From Chitinophagaceae bacterium (GTDB lineage Bacteria > Bacteroidota > Bacteroidia > Chitinophagales > Chitinophagaceae), in assembly GCA_021323155.1 (NCBI GenBank), contig JAJTCI010000033.1, positions 1 through 12,195 on the forward strand: 12,195 bases of DNA. The letters are read 5' to 3'. Under the pieces are notes generated by a model. That model searched no databases. It saw only the letters and a list, made by a program, of their open reading frames with translations, and was not told the origin of the DNA. Shown here piece by piece: positions 1 to 8,029 of the stretch. The position numbers and the translations under genes are program-made. Position 1 is the stretch's first letter. The number at the start of each line of letters is the position of its first letter.

Positions 1-1
1 G

Positions 2-1078
2 GTGAGCCTGGCAGGATACTGCCTTACTGAAAAACAACCCTCGCCTCAAAAAGCGATCGCCTCCATAGATGGAAACATTTGCCGGTGCACGGGTTACAAG
101 TCGATCGAGCGCGCGGCCGCGAGGGTATCGGCACAATTGCAGGAGCACACATTTGAAGACCGCGTCAGCTTCTTAATTGCGAACAAGATACTGCCCGGGT
201 ATTTTTCTTCCATAAAGGAAAAACTGGCGGCGATCCGGACGGCAACAAATGGAGTAGCCCAACCCGATGACTCCGCACGATTTGTTGGTGGTGGCACCGA
301 CCTGTATGTGCAACAACACGACGTGATGCCACATGCGCATGTAAACCTGCTGTTTGATAAAAAAGAATTGAACGGCGTATCAGAAAAAGACCGCAAGTGC
401 TTTATCGGTGGTGCAGCAACTGTAACCGATCTTGCCAATGCCAGGTTCCTGTACCCGTACTTTCCCAGGCTCAGTGAATACATCAAGCTCGTCTCATCTA
501 CGCCCATCCGGAACATGGCGACCATCGCCGGCAATTTCGTAAACGCCTCACCTATAGGCGACCTGACGATCTTCTTTTTAGCCCTTGATGCCCGTATCGT
601 ACTGAATGGCGACGATAAAAAACGGGAATTTAAGTTGAGAGATTTTTATAAAGGATACAAGCAACTCGCTAAGGATCCAGGTGAATTTATTGAACAGGTC
701 TGGTTTTATCTACCGGGTGAAGGCACAAAATTCAATTTCGAAAAAGTGAGCAAACGCACCAACCTGGACATTGCGACTGTGAATTCAGCACTTTATATTA
801 AAACGGATGGAGAGACGATCATTGAAGCTGGCTTATCGGCGGGTGGCGTAGGACCAGTCCCCATGTATCTTAAAAATACCTCGTCGCTGCTGAGTGGGAA
901 AAAACTATCACCAGAACTGGTCCATGATGCGATTGCCGTGGCGCAGGAGGAGATCTCACCCATCAGTGACGCGAGAGGCGCGGCCGAGTACAAGAGGTTG
1001 TTGCTTAGCCAATTGATCAAAGCACATTTCATCACCTTGTTTCCCCATATTGAGGTGGAATCGCTGTTATACAAATAA
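2..1078 (+). CDS. xdhA: Xanthine dehydrogenase, FeS/FAD (small) subunit, 5'-truncated by window edge
   Basis: This subunit passes electrons from the molybdenum subunit through two [2Fe-2S] clusters to FAD and then to NAD+ in a cytoplasmic XDH. The frame is open to the first base. The visible GTG (V of a 'VMSL'-like segment) is not a credible start: the plant-type ferredoxin domain and half of the second cluster domain are missing. Visible residues 24-31 hold the last two cluster ligands (C27, C29 in NICRCTG). The FAD domain follows: GGGTDL (96-101), then the pyrophosphate-binding stretch around STPIRNMATIAGN (166-178) and SPIGD (183-187). The CO-dehydrogenase flavoprotein C-terminal domain includes SKRTNLDIATVNSA (250-263) and SDARGAAEYKRLL (322-334). 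Names follow the Rhodobacter convention (XdhA = FeS/FAD); E. coli uses the letters differently. The next gene begins 2 bases after the stop, so translation is probably coupled. Family assignment is firm. Confidence 0.93.
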   Translation: MSLAGYCLTEKQPSPQKAIASIDGNICRCTGYKSIERAAARVSAQLQEHTFEDRVSFLIANKILPGYFSSIKEKLAAIRTATNGVAQPDDSARFVGGGTDLYVQQHDVMPHAHVNLLFDKKELNGVSEKDRKCFIGGAATVTDLANARFLYPYFPRLSEYIKLVSSTPIRNMATIAGNFVNASPIGDLTIFFLALDARIVLNGDDKKREFKLRDFYKGYKQLAKDPGEFIEQVWFYLPGEGTKFNFEKVSKRTNLDIATVNSALYIKTDGETIIEAGLSAGGVGPVPMYLKNTSSLLSGKKLSPELVHDAIAVAQEEISPISDARGAAEYKRLLLSQLIKAHFITLFPHIEVESLLYK

Positions 1079-1080
1079 AT

Positions 1081-3372
1081 ATGCAGAATATCGACGCATA
1101 TAACCATGTCAGGGGAGAATCGGTTTACCTGGATGACATTCCTACGATCGCAGGGACACTTTATGGTGCCGTATTCGATTCACCCATCGCGCATGGACAT
1201 ATAAAGCGGCTCGATTTGGAAGAGGCGTTGAAAAGCGAAGGAGTGGTCCGCATTTTTACTTATAAAGACATCCCCGGCGAAAACCAGGTGGGTGGCATCG
1301 TACCCGATGAACCTTTACTTGCCGAACATGAGGTCCATTTTTGCGGTATGCCCATCGCCTTCGTGGTGGCTTTTTCCGCGGAAGCCGCTTATGCTGCGGT
1401 GAAAAAAGTGAAGGTGGAGATCGACCCCTTGCCAGTGATCACTGATCCGCGCGAAGCCAAAGAGAAAGGTGAATTGATCATTCCTCCACGTACATTTCAA
1501 ATAGGTGATACCGATGCGGCATGGAAGAAATGCGCGCACATATTCGAAGGTCGTGCTGACAGCAACGGGCAGGAGCACCTTTATATAGAAACGCAAGGGG
1601 CCTATGCAGTGCCGATCGAGAATGATGCAATAAAAATATATTCCTCGACGCAAGGTCCTACAGCGGTGCAACGACATGCCGCTGTCGTCCTCAAATTGCC
1701 GATGAGCAGGATCGAAGTAGACGTGACACGATTGGGTGGCGGATTTGGCGGTAAAGAAGACCAGGCCACGATCTGGGGAGTGATGTGCGCCCTGGCAACC
1801 TACCACCTCAAGAAGCCAGTGAAATATTCGTTGCATCGCATGGAAGATATGCGCATGACAGGCAAGCGGCACCCATATTCCTCGGACTTTAAGATCGGTC
1901 TTAGTAAAGATCACAAGATCCTCGCATATGAAGCCACATTCTACCAGAATGCCGGCGCAACAGCCGACCTCTCTCCCGCGGTAATGGAAAGAACGCTTTT
2001 TCATTGCACCAACAGCTATTTCGTTCCCAATGTAAAGGCCACCGCTTACAGTTGCCGGACCAACCTTCCTTCCAACACGGCATTCCGCGGCTTTGGTGGC
2101 CCCCAGGGAATGTTTGTCATCGAGTCCGCCATCGCGCAAGCCGCGGAAGCATTGGGTGTGCCGGCGAGTGATATTCAACAAAAGAACCTGATAAAAACCG
2201 GGGACGAATTTCCCTATGGGCAGAAGGCTGATAGCGAAGCAGTGGAATGCTGGGAACATTCAAAGACCTTGTATAATATTGACCAAATCAGGAAAGACGC
2301 CGAACTTTTTAACGCCGCCAACAAACTTTACAAAAAAGGGTTCGCGGTGATGCCTGTTTGTTTTGGCATATCGTTCACCAAAACAATGATGAACCAGGCA
2401 AGGGCGCAGGTGCATGTGTACACGGACGGCAGCGTTGCAGTGAGTACCGGTGCTGTTGAAATGGGACAGGGCGTGAATACGAAGATGCTACAGGTAGCTG
2501 CGCAGGTTTTCTCACTGCCACCGGCAAGAATAAAGGTGAACTCCACTAATACCTACCGCGTTGCCAATACCTCTCCTTCCGCGGCGAGCGCCACCGCCGA
2601 TCTTAATGGCAAGGCAACCGAGATCGCCTGTAACGCAATACTCGACCGCTTGAAGCGGGTTGCGGCCGAAGAACTGGGGGCGAAGCCGGGGCAGATCGAG
2701 TTGAAAAATGAGATCGTTTTGCTGAAGGGCAAACCAACCGATATCGACTGGAAGAAACTGGTCATGCTCACGTATATGAAACGGATCAGCCTGAGCGAAC
2801 ATGGTCATTATACGCCACCCGGGATTCACTTCGACATGAAGAAAGAAAAAGGCCACCCGTTCGCTTACCATGTCTATGGAACCGCGTTCATTTCCACCAC
2901 CGTTGACTGTCTCCGCGGCATTTATACGATCGATGCAGTAAAAGTGGTGCACGATTTCGGTCAAAGCATGAACCCGTTGATCGACCTTGGGCAGGTGGAA
3001 GGAGGCATTGTACAGGGAATCGGTTGGATGACGATGGAAGAACTCGTGTATGACAAGGAAGGAAGGTTACGCAGCAATGCTTTGTCAACTTACAAAGTGC
3101 CGGATATTTACTCGGTGCCGAAGGAGATCGATGTGCATTTCCTCGATACAAAAAAAGAAAACCTGGCCATCCTCCGTTCAAAGGCTGTTGGTGAACCACC
3201 GTTGATGTATGGCATCGGTGCTTACTTCGCTTTAAGGAATGCCATTCGCGCATTCAACCCAAACGCCGTGATCCCTTATGATGCGCCATTGACACCAGAG
3301 AAAGTACTCATGAGCTTATATAGCGCCGCAGGCGTTCGTCAATCACCTGAAGTTGTTCCCGGCAATGGCTAA
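1081..3372 (+). CDS. xdhB: Xanthine dehydrogenase, molybdenum-binding (large) subunit
   Basis: This is the catalytic subunit that hydroxylates purines (hypoxanthine to xanthine to urate) at a molybdopterin centre. Its 763 residues match the usual length of about 770. Motifs in order: QEHLYIE (164-170), TRLGGGFGGKED (216-227), MERTLFH (302-308), TAFRGFGGPQG (333-343), EMGQGVNTK (460-468), DLGQVEGG (635-642) and KAVGEPPL (701-708). By alignment from memory with bovine XDH, E226, R304, F338 and E705 match Glu802, Arg880, Phe914 and the catalytic Glu1261. E226 and R304 are the purine-orienting residues that aldehyde oxidases replace, so a xanthine-type specificity is favoured. The start ATG lies 2 bases after the xdhA stop, with an A-rich leader and no Shine-Dalgarno. 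Its 3' end overlaps xdhC by 8 bases. The family is certain; the exact substrate is inferred. Confidence 0.95.
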   Translation: MQNIDAYNHVRGESVYLDDIPTIAGTLYGAVFDSPIAHGHIKRLDLEEALKSEGVVRIFTYKDIPGENQVGGIVPDEPLLAEHEVHFCGMPIAFVVAFSAEAAYAAVKKVKVEIDPLPVITDPREAKEKGELIIPPRTFQIGDTDAAWKKCAHIFEGRADSNGQEHLYIETQGAYAVPIENDAIKIYSSTQGPTAVQRHAAVVLKLPMSRIEVDVTRLGGGFGGKEDQATIWGVMCALATYHLKKPVKYSLHRMEDMRMTGKRHPYSSDFKIGLSKDHKILAYEATFYQNAGATADLSPAVMERTLFHCTNSYFVPNVKATAYSCRTNLPSNTAFRGFGGPQGMFVIESAIAQAAEALGVPASDIQQKNLIKTGDEFPYGQKADSEAVECWEHSKTLYNIDQIRKDAELFNAANKLYKKGFAVMPVCFGISFTKTMMNQARAQVHVYTDGSVAVSTGAVEMGQGVNTKMLQVAAQVFSLPPARIKVNSTNTYRVANTSPSAASATADLNGKATEIACNAILDRLKRVAAEELGAKPGQIELKNEIVLLKGKPTDIDWKKLVMLTYMKRISLSEHGHYTPPGIHFDMKKEKGHPFAYHVYGTAFISTTVDCLRGIYTIDAVKVVHDFGQSMNPLIDLGQVEGGIVQGIGWMTMEELVYDKEGRLRSNALSTYKVPDIYSVPKEIDVHFLDTKKENLAILRSKAVGEPPLMYGIGAYFALRNAIRAFNPNAVIPYDAPLTPEKVLMSLYSAAGVRQSPEVVPGNG

Positions 3373-4345
3373 ACACCGCGCGGTATGGAATTTCATACTT
3401 GACAACCTATCGGTTCAAACCCCGGTGATGTTGCTTTATGTACTGCATAGCGCTGGGAGCAGTCCCGGCCGGCAGGGATACTTCATGGCTGTGAATGCAC
3501 GCAATGAAATGATGGGATCGATCGGGGGCGGAATGATGGAGCATAAATTCGTGGAGCTGGCGAAAGAACGATTAAGCAAAGATGACCTCGCAGAAGCCAT
3601 CATTAAAAAACAGGTACACGATAAATCTGCAGGCAAAGAACAAAGCGGTATGATCTGCTCCGGAGAGCAAACAGCATTCATGCACCGCTTGACCCACAAC
3701 GACGTGGAGACGATCAATAAGATTCTAAACGCCTTTGACAGCAGGGAACAGGGAATGCTGGTTATTGACCCATCGGGTATCCACTTTGAAAGTAAGATAC
3801 CCTCTCGCAGGTATGCTTTTGAAAAGAGCAGCGAAGCCGTATGGAGATACGAAGAACATATAGGTCACCGTGAACGCATCCACATCATCGGGGGCGGGCA
3901 CTGCGCACTGGCTTTGTCCAGGTTAATGCGAATGCTGGGCTTTTGCGTTTACGTTTACGAAGACCGGCCCGGATTGAATACGCTGGAGCAAAACGAGTGG
4001 GCAGATAAGAAAATAATTGTTGACGGATACGAAGGGCTGGCAAAGGAAATAGACAATGTTCCGGAGGATTACATCGTCATCATGACATTTGGCTACCGCA
4101 CCGATGACATCGCATTAAGGGCGCTCCTCCATAGAAATTTCAAATACCTCGGCTTGCTCGGTAGCAAGAAGAAGATCGAAAAAATGTTTACCGACTACCG
4201 CGTGGAAGGATGGAGCGAGCAAAAACTCGCGTCTATACATGCGCCGGTGGGGTTGAACATCAAGAGTGAAACCCCGGAAGAGATCGCGGTGAGCATCGCT
4301 GCGGAAATCATTAAAATAAAAAACAATGCTGATCAGGATCGTTAA
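3365..4345 (+). CDS. xdhC: XdhC/CoxI-family molybdenum cofactor insertion chaperone
   Basis: XdhC proteins bind molybdenum cofactor, protect its sulfurated form and deliver it to the XDH large subunit. I chose ATG 3365 (326 residues), overlapping the xdhB stop by 8 bases. A TTG at 3353 would add only MFPA and is less likely. The N-terminal XdhC_CoxI domain shows HSAGSSPGRQG (28-38) and GSIGGGMMEHKF (51-62). Then comes MICSGEQT (96-103), which corresponds to the usual 'CGG' Cys segment, here C98-S-G. The C-terminal Rossmann-like half has IHIIGGGHCALALSRL (172-187), YLGLLGSKKK (261-270) and the signature pair IHAPVGL (291-297) and TPEEIAVSIAAEII (303-316). Position directly behind xdhAB matches the usual operon and supports xdhC over a generic CoxI. 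The Cys role is inferred from the family. Confidence 0.92.
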   Translation: MAKHRAVWNFILDNLSVQTPVMLLYVLHSAGSSPGRQGYFMAVNARNEMMGSIGGGMMEHKFVELAKERLSKDDLAEAIIKKQVHDKSAGKEQSGMICSGEQTAFMHRLTHNDVETINKILNAFDSREQGMLVIDPSGIHFESKIPSRRYAFEKSSEAVWRYEEHIGHRERIHIIGGGHCALALSRLMRMLGFCVYVYEDRPGLNTLEQNEWADKKIIVDGYEGLAKEIDNVPEDYIVIMTFGYRTDDIALRALLHRNFKYLGLLGSKKKIEKMFTDYRVEGWSEQKLASIHAPVGLNIKSETPEEIAVSIAAEIIKIKNNADQDR

Positions 4346-4622
4346 GATGAGATTTCGCGAAGACATGATCGATACATTCCTGCAGTTCTTCAACGAGCGG
4401 AAACAGATCATCCGGAATTTCGCGGGCTGCCACCACCTGGAACTCTGGCGTGATACCAATGAACGCGATATATTCTTTACCTACAGCCATTGGGAAAGTG
4501 CGTCAGCGCTCGATCATTACCGGTATTCGGACTTTTTCAAAGAGACCTGGACCTTCACTAAGCAACATTTCTCCGCAAAAGCGGAAGCCTACAGCATCGA
4601 GCAGGTGGTGGTGGAACGCTGA
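4326..4622 (+). CDS. Small ABM-fold (antibiotic biosynthesis monooxygenase-like) protein
   Basis: The 98-residue protein looks like a single ABM/dimeric alpha-beta barrel domain. It opens with a hydrophobic strand (MLIRIVKMRF), then helix 11-30, then a second strand with CHHLELWRD (35-43). IFFTYSHWES (49-58) matches the family's 'hxxhxxWxs' strand, followed by the helix ASALDHYRYSDFF (59-71) and a final strand, SIEQVVVER (90-98). Family members include quinol monooxygenases (YgiN), haem-degrading IsdG-type enzymes and many uncharacterised proteins. Nothing visible fixes a substrate. ATG 4326 is kept because residues 1-10 form the first strand; the later ATG 4347 would remove it. The gene overlaps xdhC by 20 bases, so it is very likely the last cistron of the xdh operon. 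A role in purine oxidation or redox housekeeping is inference only. Confidence 0.82.
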   Translation: MLIRIVKMRFREDMIDTFLQFFNERKQIIRNFAGCHHLELWRDTNERDIFFTYSHWESASALDHYRYSDFFKETWTFTKQHFSAKAEAYSIEQVVVER

Positions 4623-4639
4623 AAACTACCCGGATCACT

Positions 4640-4647
4640 TATCTTTA
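4640..4647 (+). promoter_or_regulatory. Possible Bacteroidota -7 box before plsC
   Basis: TATCTTTA matches TAnnTTTG in all but the last base and ends 5 bases before the plsC ATG. No good TTTG -33 partner is visible 19-21 bases upstream (the region is GGTGG-rich coding sequence of the ABM gene), so this is tentative. If it is real, transcription would begin at or almost at the start codon. Confidence 0.4.
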
Positions 4648-4652
4648 GTGCA

Positions 4653-5426
4653 ATGAGGTCCATTTTACGATCGCTGAAATTCATTTACTCGATTTATGGG
4701 TTCCTGTTGTTCGCGGTCTGCGTAATCCTTGCTGTACCCACCACGCTTTTTTGCACGTTGTTCGGCAAAGTCCGTGGCGGCAATATGATGTACCGGAGTT
4801 ATGGCTTCTTCTTCCACGCCTGGTATTTCTTTACAGGGATCCGCCATAAGGATATTTATGAAGGCGATGAAGACCGGTCCAGGCAATACATTTTTGTAGC
4901 CAACCACATTTCCTACCTGGATATCCCACCCGTGTTCCTTGCCATTCACCAGCCCGTACGCATCCTGGGTAAATACGAAATGGTAAGGGTGCCCATATTC
5001 GGATGGATCTACCGGATAGCGGTAGTTCTGGTCGATCGCAGCAGCCCCGAAGCCCGCGCCAGGAGTGTAAGAGCGCTGCGCTCCGCGTTAAGGAAAAATG
5101 TGTCGATCTTTATTTTCCCGGAAGGCACGCTGAACGAAACCGGCGAACCATTGAAAGAATTCTACGACGGCGCATTCCGCCTGGCTATTGAAATGCAAAC
5201 CCCCATCAAACCCCTGCTGTTTGTTGATACAGTCGATCGACTGCACTACACTACTATCTTCGGCCTTACGCCAGGCGCCAGCCGCGTCATCCATCTGCCG
5301 GAAATCCCTGTAGCAGGACTTTCAATGAGCGATGTGAAGGCGCTTAAACAAAACGTCCATGATGTTATGGAAACGGGCCTACGGAAATACCGCAGTTATG
5401 CCCCACCGGTAAAGAACCCTGCCTGA
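4653..5426 (+). CDS. plsC: 1-acyl-sn-glycerol-3-phosphate acyltransferase (PlsC-like)
   Basis: PlsC acylates lysophosphatidic acid to phosphatidic acid at the inner membrane, the second acylation of phospholipid synthesis. The protein has 257 residues, the normal size. A hydrophobic N-terminal segment (about 11-35) should anchor it to the membrane. The acyltransferase blocks appear in order: NHISYLD (84-90, the HX4D catalytic pair H85/D90), LGKYEMVRVPIFGW (105-118), FPEGTLNETG (155-164, block III, here FPEGTL rather than FPEGTR) and TPIKPLLF (183-190). The ATG at 4653 lies 30 bases after the ABM stop, just behind a possible -7 box, so it may be transcribed on its own or by read-through from the xdh operon. 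A related acyltransferase of ornithine-lipid type cannot be excluded from sequence alone, but PlsC is the default reading. Confidence 0.88.
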   Translation: MRSILRSLKFIYSIYGFLLFAVCVILAVPTTLFCTLFGKVRGGNMMYRSYGFFFHAWYFFTGIRHKDIYEGDEDRSRQYIFVANHISYLDIPPVFLAIHQPVRILGKYEMVRVPIFGWIYRIAVVLVDRSSPEARARSVRALRSALRKNVSIFIFPEGTLNETGEPLKEFYDGAFRLAIEMQTPIKPLLFVDTVDRLHYTTIFGLTPGASRVIHLPEIPVAGLSMSDVKALKQNVHDVMETGLRKYRSYAPPVKNPA

Positions 5427-5458
5427 GCGCCACGACAATCTGCGCTTCTTCTGCTGCT

Positions 5459-5489
5459 TTTGCCGCCTAAACCCATTCAGCTATCTTCG
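5459..5489 (+). promoter_or_regulatory. Predicted Bacteroidota-type promoter for priA
   Basis: TTTG at 5459-5462 is separated by 19 bases from TATCTTCG at 5482-5489, one mismatch from TAnnTTTG. Spacing and both boxes fit the phylum's -33/-7 promoter. The -7 box ends 8 bases before the priA ATG, implying a very short or absent leader. The 71-base plsC-priA gap holds no obvious terminator hairpin. Confidence 0.55.
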
Positions 5490-5497
5490 TTTTCCTG

Positions 5498-7993
5498 ATG
5501 AGCAATCCCGAAAGCAATACCGGTTTATTCGACCAGGCAGCCAAAGACAGCCTGTACGCGGAGGTGATCATCCCATTGGCGCTACCGAAGAATTATACCT
5601 GGGAGATACCAGCGCGTTTTCGTGAGGTCACCCAACCCGGGGTTCGTGTTGAGGTAGTGTTGGGGAAGAATAAAAAATATTCGGGGATCGTGAAAACGAT
5701 CAGCTCCCACAAACCGGAATCTTTCAAGCCAAAGGAAATTTTGAATGTGCTTGACAGGGATCCTTTGGTTTACCCCGAACAGCTTTCACTCTGGCAATGG
5801 ATGGCTCGTTACTATATGTGCAGTGAAGGCGAAGTGATGCAGGCGGCGATACCCGCCAACCTGAAACTCTCCAGCGAAACCATACTCATCTGGAACGAGG
5901 AATTCGGGGATGATTATACCAGCCTGAATGACGAGGAATACCTGGTGGCGGAAGCACTGGACATGAAAAAGGAGCTCCGGCTTTCAGAGGTGCAGCAGTT
6001 GTTAGATGCTTCGCACGTTTACCCCGTGATCAAGAAACTGATAGAAAAGAATGTCTGCTATGTGTGGGAAAACCTCCAGGAGAAGTACAAAGAGAAGAAG
6101 GAAACCTACCTGCGGTTAAACCCTGAATATAATAACGAAGATAAATTATCCGATCTGCTGAACAACTGGAGCAGGGCGCCAAAACAAATGGAACTGCTGC
6201 TCTCCTACCTCCACCTTGTAAAATCGGAGGGAGAAGTAACTCAACCCCAATTACTCAAGAAATCGAATGCGACCGCCGCGCAACTGAAAGGGCTGGTGGA
6301 AAAGAAAATACTTATAACAGAAAAACGGGCCACTGATCGCATCAAGGGACTTCCGAAAGACCTGAATATCGACTTTGAATTGTCCCCGGCGCAACGCCAG
6401 GCCGCAACCGAGGTGCAAGCGGTTTTCAGGGAAAAACAGGTCTGCCTGTTACACGGTGTGACGTCTAGCGGAAAAACGCAGATATACATCGAAAAAATTG
6501 CCGAGCATATCGCGAACGGCAAACAGGTATTGTATATGCTTCCGGAGATCGCCCTCACCGCGCAAATGATCCGGAGACTACAGAAACATTTCGGCGGTCA
6601 TATAGCCATCTATCATTCTAAATTCAACGCCAATGAGCGTGTGGAAATATGGAATAAGGTGAAGTCCGGTGAAGTGAAGGCAGTACTCGGCGCACGGTCT
6701 TCTTTATTTCTGCCCTTTAAAGACCTGGGGCTCGTGATCATAGATGAAGAGCACGACGCCTCGTTCAAGCAACAGGATCCCGCTCCCCGTTACCATGGCA
6801 GGGACGCGGCTGTTTATTATGCCTCGCTATTCAACGCGAAAGTATTACTGGGCAGCGCCACGCCTTCGGTTGAAAGCTATTTTAACTGCCAACAGGGAAA
6901 ATATGGTCTTGTAAAGCTGAATGAACGATTTGGCCAGGTGCGCATGCCCGTCATCCAGCTGGTAGATGTAAAGACGGTACAAGCAAAGCAGAAAGGCAAG
7001 ATCGTGGTAACCCCGCAACTTACTGAAGCCATAGCAGGCGCGCTGGCCGAGAATAAACAGGTAATTCTTTTCCAGAACCGGCGAGGATATTCTCCTTACC
7101 TGATCTGCGGTGTGTGCGGGTGGATTCCGCAATGCCAGCATTGCAATGTGTCGCTCACATTCCACAAGGCGAAAAACAAACTCACCTGCCATTATTGTGG
7201 TAGCATATACCCCGTGCTGCAGACTTGCGCGGCCTGCGGTAGTCATTCCTTCTTCCAGAAAAATTTCGGGACCGAGAAGATCGAAGAAATGATCGCCGAG
7301 CAGTTTCCGCAGGCGAGGATCTCTCGGATGGATTACGACAGCATCAAGGGAAAACATGATCACGACGCCCTGATCAAAATGTTCGAGCAACACCGCATTG
7401 ACATACTTGTCGGCACGCAAATGGTGGTGAAGGGCCTGGATTTTGAGAACGTAAGTCTTGTTGGCATCCTTGACGCGGATGGCCTCCTGAATTTCACGGA
7501 CTTCAGGGTGAATGAACGCGCTTTTCAACTGATGGAACAGGTGAGTGGCCGGGCCGGGAGAAAAGACGGCAATGGAAATGTACTGGTGCAGGTGAGCAAT
7601 ACGACGCATCCTGTGTTACAATTTGTACAGCAACATGATTTTGATAAGTTGTTCCAGTTCGAGCTGGAAAACCGCAAACAGTTCTTTTACCCGCCGTTTT
7701 CCAGATTGATACAGGTGGTGTTTAAACACAAAGAACAGTACCTGGCTGAAGAGGCTGCGAATATCATGCTGCAGGGACTGAAAACCAGTTTCGGAAATTA
7801 TATTTCAGGGCCGGCGGAGCCGCTGGTGAACAGGGTGCGGAACCAGTATCTCCAGGAACTCCTGCTGAAGCTGCCAAAGGATACACAGCTAACGGATCGT
7901 TGCAGGCAGGAGATCCAGCAACAGATCGTGATCATTCAAAGCAATAAGCGATACCGGCAAGTTACGATCACGCCTGAAGTGGACCCGGTGTAA
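5498..7993 (+). CDS. priA: Primosomal replication restart helicase PriA
   Basis: PriA recognises collapsed replication forks, unwinds the lagging arm 3'-5' and reloads the replisome. The N-terminal 3'-DNA-binding domain (about 18-115) is seen in YAEVIIPLALP and PGVRVEVVLG. Helicase motifs follow: Walker A GVTSSGKT (320-327), LPEIALT (348-354), GARSSLFLPF (398-407), Walker B DEEHD (416-420) and GSATPSVES (452-460). The family-specific zinc-binding insert carries eight cysteines at 537, 540, 546, 549, 564, 567, 577 and 580 in four CxxC pairs, all intact. The C-terminal helicase lobe shows GTQMVVKGLDF (639-649) and QVSGRAGR (681-688). At 831 residues it is about 100 longer than E. coli PriA (732); the extra length seems to lie around 130-290, between the DNA-binding and helicase domains, as I recall for other Bacteroidota. 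The ATG is followed by about 15 poorly conserved residues, so a start a few codons later is possible. Confidence 0.97.
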   Translation: MSNPESNTGLFDQAAKDSLYAEVIIPLALPKNYTWEIPARFREVTQPGVRVEVVLGKNKKYSGIVKTISSHKPESFKPKEILNVLDRDPLVYPEQLSLWQWMARYYMCSEGEVMQAAIPANLKLSSETILIWNEEFGDDYTSLNDEEYLVAEALDMKKELRLSEVQQLLDASHVYPVIKKLIEKNVCYVWENLQEKYKEKKETYLRLNPEYNNEDKLSDLLNNWSRAPKQMELLLSYLHLVKSEGEVTQPQLLKKSNATAAQLKGLVEKKILITEKRATDRIKGLPKDLNIDFELSPAQRQAATEVQAVFREKQVCLLHGVTSSGKTQIYIEKIAEHIANGKQVLYMLPEIALTAQMIRRLQKHFGGHIAIYHSKFNANERVEIWNKVKSGEVKAVLGARSSLFLPFKDLGLVIIDEEHDASFKQQDPAPRYHGRDAAVYYASLFNAKVLLGSATPSVESYFNCQQGKYGLVKLNERFGQVRMPVIQLVDVKTVQAKQKGKIVVTPQLTEAIAGALAENKQVILFQNRRGYSPYLICGVCGWIPQCQHCNVSLTFHKAKNKLTCHYCGSIYPVLQTCAACGSHSFFQKNFGTEKIEEMIAEQFPQARISRMDYDSIKGKHDHDALIKMFEQHRIDILVGTQMVVKGLDFENVSLVGILDADGLLNFTDFRVNERAFQLMEQVSGRAGRKDGNGNVLVQVSNTTHPVLQFVQQHDFDKLFQFELENRKQFFYPPFSRLIQVVFKHKEQYLAEEAANIMLQGLKTSFGNYISGPAEPLVNRVRNQYLQELLLKLPKDTQLTDRCRQEIQQQIVIIQSNKRYRQVTITPEVDPV

Positions 7994-8021
7994 GAGGGAA
8001 AGTCAAAGGTGAAAAGTGAAA
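7994..8021 (+). repeat. Four-unit degenerate heptanucleotide tandem repeat
   Basis: Directly after the priA stop, four 7-base units run head to tail. The last three follow (A/G)GT(G/C)AAA (8001-8007, 8008-8014, 8015-8021) and the first (7994-8000) is a more degenerate copy ending GAA. On the other strand they read as TTTCAC(T/C)-like steps. They fill most of the 36-base priA-murB gap and stop 8 bases before the preferred murB ATG. I recall similar heptad tracts in intergenic regions of Bacteroidota, but function is unknown. Confidence 0.55.
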
Positions 8022-8029
8022 TAAAAAAC

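Noticed and set aside
1315..2259. 314-codon open frame on the minus strand
   Set aside because: It lies wholly inside xdhB, which has full family motifs. Its translation is Cys/His/Arg-rich with no recognisable domain, as expected of an antisense shadow.
3353..3364. TTG start for xdhC
   Set aside because: Adds four unconserved residues; ATG 3365 gives a normal start overlapping the xdhB stop by 8 bases.
4450..4656. 68-codon plus-strand frame between the ABM gene and plsC
   Set aside because: Mostly an alternative frame of the ABM gene, running a few bases into the plsC start; no leader or protein character.
1328..4666. Identical 14-base string at 1328-1341 and 4653-4666 (ATGAGGTCCATTTT)
   Set aside because: One such match is expected with sizeable probability in 12 kb; both copies are coding in unrelated proteins and the flanks diverge at once.
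6845..7609. 254-codon minus-strand open frame
   Set aside because: Antisense to the helicase C-terminal and zinc regions of priA; no motif or start context of its own.
8009..8029. GTG start for murB
   Set aside because: It falls in the heptad tract and adds seven lysine-rich, unconserved residues; ATG 8030 fits the family better.
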